DNA of 64,000 bases from NCBI RefSeq assembly GCF_040719145.1, contig NZ_JBFDUZ010000003.1:421424-485423 (forward strand), in the 5' to 3' direction. Shown piece after piece: positions 42,281-52,489 of this stretch (the stretch's first letter is position 1; every line of letters starts with the position of its first letter). Made by a program: the position numbers and the translations under genes. Origin of the DNA: Paenibacillus sp. JQZ6Y-1 (GTDB lineage: Bacteria > Bacillota > Bacilli > Paenibacillales > Paenibacillaceae). Under the pieces are notes generated by a model. The model was not told where the DNA came from. It saw nothing but the letters and a program-made list of their open reading frames with translations, and did no database searches.

Positions 42281-43174
42281 TCAACGATTCCCCTCTGCCT
42301 TCATCTGCTGTACATCTCTCGTTCCAAAACGCCGATTCACTAGATAAATTCCTGCCAGAATACAAATCCCGCCTGTAATCAGCGATGGATATAAACGCTC
42401 ACCCAGCAGTAGCCATCCGGTCAATACGCCGAAAAACGGTGCGAGAAACAGAAATGCGCTTGTACGCCCCGGATCGCTGTTTTGCAGTACATAATACCAG
42501 CCCGCAAACTGCACAATCGACGACAGCAGACTGAGCCATAGCAAAATCATAATCGATGCTCCCGTCCATATAAAAAACGGCTGCTCCACCAATGGACTGA
42601 ACACCAGCAAAATCACGCCACCACCCAGCATCTGATACGCCGACAGCACCCATGTATTCAATCCGCTCCCCCAACGGTTCACAAGCAGCGTCGCTGTCGC
42701 CCAGGATACGGCAGAGGCAAGACCGAATACAAGACCGATTTTCCATTGCAGCTGCGCACCTACCGTAATACTCACTCCGATCAGCCCCAGCAGCACACCG
42801 ATCCATTGATACCAGCGATACCGCATACCGGCAAATAAAGTACCAAACACAACCACTAGCAGTGGATTCGTAAAGGTCAGAATCGACGACTCACCCGCTG
42901 TAATCGTGCGCAAGCTAATAAATACACAACCCATCACACCCGCCGTCTGAAAAGCACCGATCAGCAGCATTTTGCCCCAGTCTGCCAGATTGTCGGGATG
43001 TCGTTGGCGTAATATACGCACCAGCACCGCCATAATGAGCCCAGCGATTAAAAAGCGCAAGCCTGCCAGCAGCAAAGGCGATGCGTACACCAATCCCATT
43101 TTTCCAATCGCAAAGGATGATCCCATCAGGAACGTCGTTAATACAATCAATAACAGCATGTGAATCCGATTCAT
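42281..43174 (-). CDS. EamA family transporter
   Basis: A 297-residue protein with ten predicted membrane helices in two EamA repeats (MLLLIVLTTFLMGSSFAIGK at the start, SWATATLLVNRW at the second repeat, SSIVQFAGWYYVLQNSDPGR and FFGVLTGWLLLGERLYPSL). It belongs to the drug/metabolite exporter group. ATG 43174 has AAGGAG upstream. It converges with the ArsR-type gene, which might control it. Confidence 0.9.
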   Translation of the reverse strand: MNRIHMLLLIVLTTFLMGSSFAIGKMGLVYASPLLLAGLRFLIAGLIMAVLVRILRQRHPDNLADWGKMLLIGAFQTAGVMGCVFISLRTITAGESSILTFTNPLLVVVFGTLFAGMRYRWYQWIGVLLGLIGVSITVGAQLQWKIGLVFGLASAVSWATATLLVNRWGSGLNTWVLSAYQMLGGGVILLVFSPLVEQPFFIWTGASIMILLWLSLLSSIVQFAGWYYVLQNSDPGRTSAFLFLAPFFGVLTGWLLLGERLYPSLITGGICILAGIYLVNRRFGTRDVQQMKAEGNR

Positions 43175-43661
43175 CTGTTTCTCTCCTTTGATTGTGCTTC
43201 CAGAGAATATATACAACTGCCACACAGCCTGTATCCACTCCGCACATCTGATATGTCATTACCCGCTTCTATGTTACAAACGTCATATTTCACGAGCGCT
43301 GGGATGATTATATCGCGGGAAACATTCAGCGGTGATCGAAATGTGGATTACATCTTGGTAACCATATTCGGAATATGTATTTTTTGCTGTGAAGCTTGCA
43401 GAATGGCTATTCCATCAGTGTCCTACTGCTCTCACAAACCTATCGGTATGTCGTATTTGCAGTGTCATTTGGACTTCAGAGATGACATATTGTACTTCCC
43501 TCCTACATATGACAACATGATACCTGAGTGACGGCAAATATAAGGTTTAGCCCTATAGCGATCCCCCAATGCCGTCCATGTAACTCCAACCATTGCACAG
43601 ACATACAAATGTATTCACCGATTGAGTAACGGAAATCCACCAACGATCAAGGAGTGAAGGT
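43175..43661. other. Intergenic region between divergent genes
   Basis: About 490 bp with the promoters of the EamA gene and the alpha-mannosidase. No clear regulatory repeat, RNA or gene is seen. Confidence 0.4.
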
Positions 43662-46600
43662 ATGTTTTTGACAGAGCAAAAGATCACATCCCGTCTGCGT
43701 GAGCTAGACGGTTATCGTTATCGGGAAGCTGTTGTGTTATCCTCGTTTCAAACGTTAGAAGATGAAGGGCTTCAGATTCATGGAGCCGCACCGCAGCCGG
43801 ATGACCAATGGACAACGATGAAGCTGGGTGACAGCTGGAGTGGACGCGACCGTTATTTATGGCTCGCGGCAAGTGTAGAGGTACCCGCAGACTGGCAAGG
43901 CAAGCAGATTCTGGGACGTTTTCATTTTGGCAAAACAGGCGGCGGCACCAATTCCGGCTTTGAATCCCTGCTGTATGTGAATGGTCAACCGTATCAAGGC
44001 GTGGACTCCAATCATATGGAGGTCTTTTTGCCAGATACTGCTGCTGGGCAGACGCAGCAATTGACCTTTCGTTTATGGACAGGTCTGGAGGGCGGCGGGC
44101 AACCTCGCCTACAAAAGCATGAACTGAAAACCGCCGAGCTGTGCTGGCTGGATGAAGCAGCAGACAATCTGTACTATACGGGTATGACGGTCATCGAGAC
44201 GGTAGCTGTGCTGGATGAGCATGCACCGGAGCGTGCTGATCTGCTGCGTGCGGTGGATCGTGCATTTCGCCTGATTGATTGGACTGTACCCGGATCGGAA
44301 TCCTTTTATGAGAGCGTTTCCGAAGCAAATGAATTACTAGAGAACATGGTGAGCGAGATCGGTAAGCATTCCTCAGTGAAGCTAACCGCACTCGGTCATA
44401 CTCATATCGATGTTGCTTGGTTATGGCGACTCAAGCATACCCGTGAAAAAGCGATACGCTCCTTCTCCACCGTGATGCGACTGATGGACAAGTTCCCGGA
44501 ATATGTCTTTTTGCAAACTCAGCCGCAACTGTATGACTATGTGAAGCAGGATGCACCTGAGCTGTATGAGCAGATCAAGCAAAAGGTTGCCGATGGGCGC
44601 TGGGAAGCAGGCGGTGGGATGTGGCTGGAAGCCGACTGTAACCTGACCAGTGGCGAATCGTTGACTCGTCAGCTGCTGCTCGGCACACGCTTTTTCCGTG
44701 ACGAATTTGGAGTGGAAAATGACTATCTGTGGCTGCCTGATGTGTTTGGCTACAGCTGGGCACTGCCGCAAATTTTGAAAAAATCGGGCATTCACACCTT
44801 TATGACGACTAAGATCAGCTGGAACCAGTACAACCGAATGCCGCATGATACATTCCACTGGCGCGGTATCGATGGCTCCGAAGTGCTGACTCATTTTATT
44901 ACGACAACCGAGCCGTGGTCAGAACCAGGCTCATGGTTTTATACCTATAATGGTCAATTGGTACCGAAGACGATCAAGGGTAGCTGGGAAGCGTATCGCG
45001 ACAAGGAAATGAACCGTGAGCTGCTTGTTTCCTATGGATATGGGGATGGCGGTGGCGGCGTTAACCGGACGATGCTGGAAATGCGCCGTCGGATCGACCG
45101 TATGCCGGGCTTGCCGCATTTGGATACGGGGACAGCCGGCGATTATTTCCGCCGTTTGCAGGACACGGTAAATAACACTGACAGCTATGTACACACATGG
45201 GATGGTGAGCTGTATCTGGAATACCATCGCGGTACATATACAAGTCAGGCATACAACAAGCGCATGAATCGCAAGTTGGAGCTGCTGTATCGCGACGCAG
45301 AATGGCTCAATGTGTGGCAAAGCGTTAGCAATGCGGACTGGTCAGCTTATCCGCAGCAGACATTGAATGACGGCTGGAAAATCATCCTGCGCAACCAATT
45401 TCACGATATTATCCCCGGCTCGTCGATTCGCGAGGTATACGAGGATAGTACAGAGGAATATGCAGAGGCATGGCAGATCGGTACACATGCACTGCAACAA
45501 GCACAGCAATCGCTCATTGCAGATCCTTCTTCTGCTGTCTCTACGCCCACTCAGCAAACGTACACCGTCTGGAACTCCGCTCCGTGGGCAAGCGATGGTG
45601 TGCTGGTCATCCCAGCGCATGAGGATGCTCAGACTGGCAGCTGGACAGACGTTAACGGTAATCCAGTATCGGCCCAGCTCAAGCATGATCATTGGGTCGT
45701 GCAGGTAAACGAAGTCCCTTCCCTCGGCTACACGACGATCGCACTGGATACGACTACCGCTGCACCCGAATATGCGTCTCCCTTTACCGTGGAACAACAG
45801 CGCATACAGACGCCATTTTATGAAGTGGAATGGAACGAATTTGGTCAATTGACTAGATTGTATGACCGTCAGGCAGACCGCGAAGTGCTAGCAGCGGGAG
45901 CAAAGGGCAATGTGCTGCAATTGTTCGAGGATAAACCGCTGAACTTTGATGCGTGGGATATCGATATCTATTATCAGGAGAAAATGAAGGAAGTGCAGCA
46001 GCTAACACATACCGAAGTGCTGGAAACGGGTATGCTGCGCACGGTAATCCGATTCGTATGGAGCGTAGGACAATCGACCATTTCCCAGCATATGATTCTG
46101 TATGCCGATGATCGACGGATCGACTTTGTAACCGAAGCAGATTGGCATGAGCGCCAGCAATTGCTGAAGGTCGCCTTCCCCGTTAATGTGCGCTCCACCG
46201 AAGCGACGTACGATATTCAGTACGGCAATGTGAAGCGTCCGACACACTGGAATACGAGCTGGGACAGCGCACGCTTTGAGTCAGTCGGTCATCAGTGGGC
46301 AGATTTGTCTGATCGTGGATATGGCGTCAGTCTGTTGAACGATTGCAAATATGGCTATGACATCAAAAACAACGTGCTGCGTCTATCGCTCATCAAGTGC
46401 GCCATCCATCCAGATGTGGAGGCAGATCAGGGGCATCATGCATTTACGTATTCCCTGCTGCCGCATGAAGGAGACTGGCTACAGGGCGGCACTGTACCCG
46501 CAGCATGGGCGCTGAACAACCCACTTCGTTACAGCGAGGGCAGCGCGGATACACTAGCCCGCTCGTTGTTCAGCCTGTCTCATTCCACTGCCATGATCTC

Positions 46601-46832
46601 TGCTGTCAAAAAAGCTGAAGATAGCGGGCATATCATCCTGCGCATCCACGATTACTCTGGCAGTCGTCAGCGTTTGCAGCTGCGCAGTGATTTGCATATT
46701 GGAAGTTATCGCGAATGTAATCTGATGGAAAAGCCAGAGCAGGAAGCTTGGCATGAGGGAGATAATATCCATTTCGTATTAGAGCCATACGAGATCAAGA
46801 CCTTCGAGATTCAGCTAAACGGTAACGTCTAA
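43662..46832 (+). CDS. Alpha-mannosidase, glycoside hydrolase family 38
   Basis: A 1056-residue zinc-dependent alpha-mannosidase. A beta-rich N-terminal part of about 240 residues (galactose-binding-like) precedes the catalytic domain: LGHTHIDVAWLWR (zinc ligands His and Asp), LEADCNLTSGESLTRQ, WLPDVFGYSWALPQILKKSG (nucleophile Asp) and NQFHDIIPGSSIREVYED. The long C-terminal beta domains match the family. There is no signal peptide, so it is intracellular and trims mannose from imported oligosaccharides. AAGGAG precedes the ATG. Monocistronic. Confidence 0.96.
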   Translation: MFLTEQKITSRLRELDGYRYREAVVLSSFQTLEDEGLQIHGAAPQPDDQWTTMKLGDSWSGRDRYLWLAASVEVPADWQGKQILGRFHFGKTGGGTNSGFESLLYVNGQPYQGVDSNHMEVFLPDTAAGQTQQLTFRLWTGLEGGGQPRLQKHELKTAELCWLDEAADNLYYTGMTVIETVAVLDEHAPERADLLRAVDRAFRLIDWTVPGSESFYESVSEANELLENMVSEIGKHSSVKLTALGHTHIDVAWLWRLKHTREKAIRSFSTVMRLMDKFPEYVFLQTQPQLYDYVKQDAPELYEQIKQKVADGRWEAGGGMWLEADCNLTSGESLTRQLLLGTRFFRDEFGVENDYLWLPDVFGYSWALPQILKKSGIHTFMTTKISWNQYNRMPHDTFHWRGIDGSEVLTHFITTTEPWSEPGSWFYTYNGQLVPKTIKGSWEAYRDKEMNRELLVSYGYGDGGGGVNRTMLEMRRRIDRMPGLPHLDTGTAGDYFRRLQDTVNNTDSYVHTWDGELYLEYHRGTYTSQAYNKRMNRKLELLYRDAEWLNVWQSVSNADWSAYPQQTLNDGWKIILRNQFHDIIPGSSIREVYEDSTEEYAEAWQIGTHALQQAQQSLIADPSSAVSTPTQQTYTVWNSAPWASDGVLVIPAHEDAQTGSWTDVNGNPVSAQLKHDHWVVQVNEVPSLGYTTIALDTTTAAPEYASPFTVEQQRIQTPFYEVEWNEFGQLTRLYDRQADREVLAAGAKGNVLQLFEDKPLNFDAWDIDIYYQEKMKEVQQLTHTEVLETGMLRTVIRFVWSVGQSTISQHMILYADDRRIDFVTEADWHERQQLLKVAFPVNVRSTEATYDIQYGNVKRPTHWNTSWDSARFESVGHQWADLSDRGYGVSLLNDCKYGYDIKNNVLRLSLIKCAIHPDVEADQGHHAFTYSLLPHEGDWLQGGTVPAAWALNNPLRYSEGSADTLARSLFSLSHSTAMISAVKKAEDSGHIILRIHDYSGSRQRLQLRSDLHIGSYRECNLMEKPEQEAWHEGDNIHFVLEPYEIKTFEIQLNGNV

Positions 46833-47431
46833 TCAGCTTCCCCACTACCGATTATCTGCATCGCGCCAATCTGTATCGTTTGAACACTATGCACCATGGC
46901 AATTGTATGAGCATCTGAACGATACAGCACTTGTCATTTCCATTAGACAACATAAATATTCCCCAAGCCAAATATGGCAAAAGCACCGCTACCTGTTTCC
47001 TTATGGAGAACAAAGTCGGTGCTTTTTGTCCATTCGTTATCCTTCCTTCTATACATCGTATTCTCTGCTTTGCGTGCATCAACGCAACTTTTACTATGCC
47101 ATTGCGTTTAACTATTAGCTCACATATCGTGTGATTTATTTCCATTTACGCAGAAAGCCTGCCCTCTTGTAGCATTGTTCGATGGATAACCCTTCACACA
47201 CTTTTCATACATATTTCTGATATAACTAAAAAAACGAAAACGAGTACAATGACCATGCCTGTCCGCCGATAAACATTTATGAAACCAAAAGTCAACCGCC
47301 ATGCTGTTACTATTCTTCAGCCGGAATGTAACTTTTCCTATGGTGAATTGCTTTAAGATAAATGAGGATTGGCGCAGCAAGGCCGATTGCTGCCCGTATA
47401 TTATCACATCAAAGGAGACATACCTAAAAGC
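46833..47431. other. Intergenic region, one terminator
   Basis: About 600 bp between the mannosidase and the second deacetylase. Contains the terminator at 46979-47027. Small minus-strand frames here lack ribosome sites. Nothing else is clear. Confidence 0.4.
46979..47027 (+). terminator. Terminator after the alpha-mannosidase gene
   Basis: AAAAGCACCG (46979-46988) pairs with CGGTGCTTTTT (47017-47027) around a long loop. It lies about 150 bp past the stop codon. Confidence 0.8.
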
Positions 47432-48391
47432 ATGCGTAAGCCCTGGAAAAAGTATATGTTCGCCCTGCTGGCGATGCTGCTCGTCGTCTATGTGCTCGGG
47501 GTGAACTTCCCCAAATCTTCTATTCTTGCCCATAAAATCTGTAGCTCATGGGTTGCTGCCAAAAATGAAGCCTTCTATCTGGAGCATCGGGATGTGCTGG
47601 ATCAGCGCAATGTAGCGCTGGCAGCTGATTATGTCGTACCACAAGGCACTGCCGACAAAGTGCCTGTGCTGATGTACCACTACATCGTTCCGGCAAAATA
47701 CAACACCGAGCCGAATAACAATTCGATCATCAACCTAGAAGCATTTGAAAAGGATATGCAGTACCTGCATGAGAATCACTACCATACCGCTACCTTGCAG
47801 GAGCTAGAGCAATACGTCGATGAACAAAAGACACTACCGGAAAATACGGTCGTACTCAGCTTTGACGACGGCTACCAGAACAATATCATCTATGCGTATC
47901 CGATTATGAAAAAGTATGGGTTTCACGCGACTATGTTTGTCGTAGGCTCCAAAATTCAGGAAAAAACGCAAACCTTCAATCCATCCAAAACAAGCTATGT
48001 CTCGCGTGCGGAGATGAAAGAAAGCAGCGACGTATTTGAGTTCAACAGCCATACGTACAACCTGCACTTCAAGGCTCCGCTGCATTGCGGCGACGATTAT
48101 GCCGCTGGTATGGATCAGGACAAATTTATGGCGGATGACAAAATCATGCGTAGCCAAGCTGGTATCGATACTCCGTATTTCGCTTATCCATTCGGCGATT
48201 TCCGTATGCAAATGATCTATGCGCTCAAGGAATCCGGCTATCGGATGGCATTCACCGTCCATCAGGGCTTTATCCGTCCTGGCGATGACCCGTATCAATT
48301 GAAGCGTCTGACTGTCATCTCCACTACCAACCTGCCGGAACTACTGCACATGGATCACGATCCCGACGGCTCGGCACCTGTCGCATTTTAA
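47432..48391 (+). CDS. Second membrane-anchored polysaccharide deacetylase (CE4)
   Basis: A 319-residue paralogue of the protein at 30584: N-terminal membrane helix (about 8-25), linker, then CE4 domain with VPVLMYHYIVPAKYN, VVLSFDDGYQNN, FNSHTYNLHF and FAYPFGDF. The His directly before the Ser-His pair in the paralogue is Asn here; the two metal-type His of HTYNLH are kept. AAAGGAG lies 14 nt upstream of ATG 47432, longer than ideal. Probably acts on cell-wall or surface polysaccharide. Confidence 0.88.
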   Translation: MRKPWKKYMFALLAMLLVVYVLGVNFPKSSILAHKICSSWVAAKNEAFYLEHRDVLDQRNVALAADYVVPQGTADKVPVLMYHYIVPAKYNTEPNNNSIINLEAFEKDMQYLHENHYHTATLQELEQYVDEQKTLPENTVVLSFDDGYQNNIIYAYPIMKKYGFHATMFVVGSKIQEKTQTFNPSKTSYVSRAEMKESSDVFEFNSHTYNLHFKAPLHCGDDYAAGMDQDKFMADDKIMRSQAGIDTPYFAYPFGDFRMQMIYALKESGYRMAFTVHQGFIRPGDDPYQLKRLTVISTTNLPELLHMDHDPDGSAPVAF

Positions 48392-48506
48392 ACATTATCC
48401 GTTCTAATGGATGCTTCCGCTGGATTATAGTGCAGACACTCTCTGTCTGTTCCTAGCCGAAGCGTATATTGCCATCACGCATAATTAGCACACCGTACAC
48501 AAGAAT

Positions 48507-48579
48507 TCTCCTGACCAGAGCGTCGTTCACCATGTATATTCATATCATGGAAGCATGCTTCATGGTCAGGAGATTTTTA
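48507..48579 (+). terminator. Terminator after the second deacetylase gene
   Basis: TCTCCTGACCA (48507-48517) pairs with TGGTCAGGAGA (48563-48573), followed by a T-run. Two small inner hairpins fill the loop (CCATG/CATGG and AGCATGCT). Confidence 0.82.
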
Positions 48580-48617
48580 TTATTAAAGTACATACACTAC
48601 AAAAGGAGCCCATTCAC

Positions 48618-49385
48618 ATGAACAAAGCAATAGGTATCGTTTCACTATGTACAGCGGTAATATTATCAACACTTCCTGTTCCTCCTAGTGATGCTGCTGC
48701 ATCGACAACAACCCAAGCCAATCTCCCATCAACTCAGTACGAATACGCGATTCCGTATGTGCAAAAACAAGTCCATCATACAAGTTCCACCACATCACTC
48801 ACATCCGGCACCATCACAGTCAGTATCAAAAAGCCTGCTAATACTACGTTACCAGCTGCTACCGTACATACGATTCATCTTGCCTATAACCACAAGAACT
48901 ACAATATTGCACTGACGGAACCAGCAGTCGATCTGATGTCCATGTCCGTCTCGCCTTCTGGCAATTATGTCGCTATTCAAACAAGCAAAGAAGCCGGTTA
49001 CCAACTGATTGTATTTCATGTACAAACAGCTTCCTTCACCATTCTAAACGATGTACTTCCTGCTCCCACTACGGTCGAAACGGTATCGGTATACAATTGG
49101 TCTCCGCAAAGGGATCAGTTGGCAGTTGCGTATGGTACGACCGATTATAGCCGCATCGCCATTTACAAAGCCAGCTCCAGCACCTGCATCCGTATCCCAC
49201 GCGTATCCAATTGGATATCCACCGCTGTAGTCTTGTGGAACAAGCAGGGAACAACGCTGGACTTTGCCAGTGAGTATCCATCCGACCACTACAAGTTATA
49301 TCGTTACATTTTACGAACCCAGCAGGTCAAAGGAATCCAAGCGCTCAATCGTACGCAGCTTTCATCACTGATAAACCTGCACTGA
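48618..49385 (+). CDS. Secreted beta-propeller-like protein
   Basis: A 255-residue exported protein. A signal peptide (MNKAIGIVSLCTAVILSTLP, cut near SDAAAS) precedes a beta-rich body with WD/TolB-like repeats: MSVSPSGNYVAIQTSKEAGY, VYNWSPQRDQLAVAYGTTDY and VLWNKQGTTLDFASEYPSDH. Each pairs S-P-x-G or S-P-x-x-D with a following strand, as in beta-propellers. AAGGAG precedes ATG 48618. Function unknown. Confidence 0.72.
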   Translation: MNKAIGIVSLCTAVILSTLPVPPSDAAASTTTQANLPSTQYEYAIPYVQKQVHHTSSTTSLTSGTITVSIKKPANTTLPAATVHTIHLAYNHKNYNIALTEPAVDLMSMSVSPSGNYVAIQTSKEAGYQLIVFHVQTASFTILNDVLPAPTTVETVSVYNWSPQRDQLAVAYGTTDYSRIAIYKASSSTCIRIPRVSNWISTAVVLWNKQGTTLDFASEYPSDHYKLYRYILRTQQVKGIQALNRTQLSSLINLH

Positions 49386-49477
49386 TCCCTATACTCTTTG
49401 GAATGACGATATGTCTGCTCTATGTGTATTCTTGCATCGTTTTAATATCACAATAGCAGCCCACTTGTTCTCAACAA

Positions 49478-49552
49478 AAAAAGCCTCGTTCCCCATGCTA
49501 TCCGGTCATCCTGTATCGGATATACCTTGTGCATGTGGGAAGGAGGCTTTTT
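49478..49552. terminator. Bidirectional terminator
   Basis: AAAAAGCCTC (49478-49487) and further bases pair with GAGGCTTTTT (49543-49552). It serves the propeller-like gene on plus and the SLH gene on minus. Confidence 0.8.
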
Positions 49553-49608
49553 GATGTTCCTATCAAATCGTTATAATGCTAGCTATCTATCCACGGAAGA
49601 CAATCAAA

Positions 49609-50256
49609 TCAACGATCCGCGACTGCCGGAATATCCGCCGCATTGGATGCGTCCTGTGGACGATCCAGCAGATCACCAGCACCATAATCAACGAAGTTTT
49701 TAATAAATTGCAATGCTTCCGCACGAGTCAAGGACTGACTTCCTTTGAAAGAAGCCACTGTCGCCTGACCAGCATTACTGCCGTTAGCTAACCCGAATGC
49801 CAGCAGGTAGCGAATCGCATTATCACCGCTAAAATTCACGCCGTCCGCTGCCGAAATCAATTCAGCAACTTTGGCACGAGTGATCACTTTACTGCGGGAA
49901 GACAGATCAATATAGCTTTGTACCGGATAATTCAGTGCTTTGGCACGAGCATAATATGGAGATGCCCAGTTGCCTTTGCTGCTGGCGGTTACTTCTGGCT
50001 CGTACGAGCGAACCAGCATGGCTAGAAATTCAGCTTCTGTAACTGTTTTGCTCGGCTTAAAGGTTCCATCCGCGTAGCCTTTCACCAGACCAGCGTTTAC
50101 GCCCCATTCAATCGTATCGCGTGCCCAGTAGCTATTGGACACATCGGAAAAGAGCTTTCCGTTCGCCGCTTGTACCTGTTGAGCGGGCATTGCAGCAGTT
50201 AATGTGAACAGCAGACACAGACTGAGCAGTAGTGCTGCTACTATTTTTTTGTTCAT
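49609..50256 (-). CDS. Secreted SLH-domain protein
   Basis: A 215-residue exported protein: signal peptide (KKIVAALLLSLCLLFTLTAA, cut near VQAANG), then two to three S-layer homology motifs (FSDVSNSYWARDTIEWGVNA, GLVKGYADGTFKPSKTVTEA, and a more divergent third with LTRAEALQFI). SLH motifs bind pyruvylated cell-wall polymer. ATG 50256 follows AAAGGTG. It lies 46 bp after the protease stop on the same strand and is probably its operon partner. Confidence 0.88.
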   Translation of the reverse strand: MNKKIVAALLLSLCLLFTLTAAMPAQQVQAANGKLFSDVSNSYWARDTIEWGVNAGLVKGYADGTFKPSKTVTEAEFLAMLVRSYEPEVTASSKGNWASPYYARAKALNYPVQSYIDLSSRSKVITRAKVAELISAADGVNFSGDNAIRYLLAFGLANGSNAGQATVASFKGSQSLTRAEALQFIKNFVDYGAGDLLDRPQDASNAADIPAVADR

Positions 50257-50302
50257 CGTTGTACACCTTTCTTCATCAAACGGCAAGCCGTGATAAATGA
50301 TC

Positions 50303-52489
50303 TTATCGAGTAGTGAATTGCAGGATAAGCGGGTTGGTCAGTGCATTGGTTTGATCTGCATTGGCGGATGATTTACCCTTCACGCCTTTTTCCAGAACAA
50401 CGGTGTACGTCTGACCGGAAGTAAAGTTGCCAGTCGTTGGCGTAATGAAGATACGGTTAAATTTCACATCCAACTTCACATTGCCTACCGCATTGCCGCT
50501 GCCGTCCAGCACGGTGATCGTATTGGTATTGATCGAAGACGGATCAATATATTTGTACTGTGTGTTCTTCGTAGCGACCTGCAAGCTGATGCGTACAGGA
50601 ACCGCATTTGGCAAGCTGGTGCGTGTCGGCAAGTCTTTGATACCCAGACTTTGCTTCAATTGGTCAAGCTGCTTGCTGAAGCTGGCATCGTTCAATCCGC
50701 GACCAGCAAAACCGGCTTTGATCACATCTGCCGCTTTACCAGAGGACTTGGCGTTGTTTAATTGCTGCTGTGCCTTCTGTGTTGGTGTGAGTGCTACTGG
50801 TGTCTGTGCGGCAGGCGCTTTTACAGTGGATGGACGTGGTGCTGCTGCACCGCCTCCACCACCGCCGCCCCCGCCTCCGCCACCACCGCCACCAGGTACA
50901 AGAGCTACCTGATTCGTGGGTGCGGGTGTAGTCACAACAGGTACCGTTACAGCCGGAGTCGGTGTAACAACTGGTGTTGGAGTTACCGCTGGTGTTGGTG
51001 TGCTTTGCACTGGCTGAGTCGAGCTATCACTCGGCGTATTCGCAGACGGTTCCAAAGCCGATGTTTTCGCGGTTACACTTTTACCAGCGGATTCATTGCC
51101 TTTGGCGTCGAACGTTTTCATCGTGAAATTATAAACTGTATCCGGCGTTAATCCTTGCGCGGTATATACATTATTTTGTACGGTTTGTACGAGTTGGCTG
51201 CTGCTGTCATACACATGCACGCCAGCAAAGTCCGTATCTGATGGATTTTGCCAGTTGAATGTGATCTGGTCTGTACCAATTTGGCTGGCTTGCAGCTGGC
51301 TAACTTCACCCGGCGCTGTCGTATCCATTTTTGGTTTGAACGTTACAAAACCATATCCGTATTCGTTATCTCGTCCTGCTGTGCCAAGATCGACTGCGTA
51401 ATCCTGCAATTTGCTACGCAATGCCGATGCAGAAAGGGATGGGTTTTCTTGCTTCAAAATCGCTGCCATTGCCGCTACGTGCGGTGCTGCCTGCGATGTA
51501 CCGCTAGCAATTGCATAGCCGTTGTTCAGATACGTAGAGACGATATTCACACCCGGTGCAGCTACCTCTACCTTAGGACCAGTGGAGGAAAAGCTACCGC
51601 GTTTCATATCTTGATCGACTGCTGCAACCGCGATCACACTACTGTATTTGGCAGGGTAGTTTACGGTATCTGTACCAGAGCCGCTGTTGCCCGCCGATGC
51701 GATAACAACAATACCAGCTTGATACGCCTGATCCAGCATATTATGAAGCACTTGGGAGTCATACTCCGAGCCAAGCGACAGATTGATCACATCCATATGG
51801 TTCTGAATTGCCCAATCTACACCTTCCGTTACATCCTGTAGGTTTCCTTGACCATTGGAACCCATTGCTTTGATTGCATACAGCTGTACGCCCGGAGCCA
51901 TACCAGTCACTTGACCGTCATTGTTGTGCGCGGCGATAATACCAGCGACATGCGTACCGTGTCCATTATCGTCGTTATACGAGGTCGTGTAATCCACAGT
52001 AGATACACCACCAGCTATCGTTAATTCGGGGTGAGCTGCGATACCAGAATCGATGACTGCTACCTTGATGCCAGAACCGTTATAGCCTTTTGCCCATTCC
52101 AGATTGGGCTGTTCTGCTTGATAGTTCCAGTTGGATTGTTCATTGGCATTGACAGGATCGGTGCTTGCCAGCGGCGTAACCTCATCATCCGTCAATTGAA
52201 AAGGAACATTGCGTTCCACATAAGCGATATTCGGATCGTTAACCAGATCAGTCAGATCCGCTTGTGTGACGGTTGCCGATACAGCAGGTACCGTCTTAAA
52301 TTCGTGCTGTACTTCTACACTCTGATCAAGCACGGCTTCTTTGCCGTCCTCGTTTTTATATACAACAATGACATCCTGCTCTGCGCCTGCGGCGAATGCC
52401 TGATTTGGTCCGTATGCCGATGTCGTGCCAACGAGGCAGGACACGGTAAATAACGAAGCAATCCACAGGGTAACTGTCTTTTTCCTCAT
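50303..52489 (-). CDS. Secreted subtilisin-like serine protease (S8) with accessory domains
   Basis: A 728-residue exported protease. Order: signal peptide (about 1-33), I9-type propeptide (VIVVYKNEDGKEAVLDQS, then IAYVERNVPFQL), catalytic domain (about 130-395) with Asp in VAVIDSGIA, His in NGHGTHVAGII and Ser in ASGTSQAAPHVAAM. A fibronectin III-like domain (PGEVSQLQASQIGTDQIT) follows. Next come a Pro/Thr-Val linker, a run of 15 glycines, and a C-terminal Ig-like (SbsA/Big type) domain (NTNTITVLDGSGNAVGNVKL, TPTTGNFTSGQTYTVVLEKG). GGAGG precedes the ATG. Probably wall-associated through its SLH neighbour. Confidence 0.95.
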   Translation of the reverse strand: MRKKTVTLWIASLFTVSCLVGTTSAYGPNQAFAAGAEQDVIVVYKNEDGKEAVLDQSVEVQHEFKTVPAVSATVTQADLTDLVNDPNIAYVERNVPFQLTDDEVTPLASTDPVNANEQSNWNYQAEQPNLEWAKGYNGSGIKVAVIDSGIAAHPELTIAGGVSTVDYTTSYNDDNGHGTHVAGIIAAHNNDGQVTGMAPGVQLYAIKAMGSNGQGNLQDVTEGVDWAIQNHMDVINLSLGSEYDSQVLHNMLDQAYQAGIVVIASAGNSGSGTDTVNYPAKYSSVIAVAAVDQDMKRGSFSSTGPKVEVAAPGVNIVSTYLNNGYAIASGTSQAAPHVAAMAAILKQENPSLSASALRSKLQDYAVDLGTAGRDNEYGYGFVTFKPKMDTTAPGEVSQLQASQIGTDQITFNWQNPSDTDFAGVHVYDSSSQLVQTVQNNVYTAQGLTPDTVYNFTMKTFDAKGNESAGKSVTAKTSALEPSANTPSDSSTQPVQSTPTPAVTPTPVVTPTPAVTVPVVTTPAPTNQVALVPGGGGGGGGGGGGGGGAAAPRPSTVKAPAAQTPVALTPTQKAQQQLNNAKSSGKAADVIKAGFAGRGLNDASFSKQLDQLKQSLGIKDLPTRTSLPNAVPVRISLQVATKNTQYKYIDPSSINTNTITVLDGSGNAVGNVKLDVKFNRIFITPTTGNFTSGQTYTVVLEKGVKGKSSANADQTNALTNPLILQFTTR

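Noticed and set aside
46852..47145. 97-codon minus-strand frame after the alpha-mannosidase
   Set aside because: Overlaps the terminator region and lacks a ribosome site.
50427..50912. Long plus-strand frame antisense to the protease with a proline run
   Set aside because: It mirrors the glycine run of the real gene and has no ribosome site.
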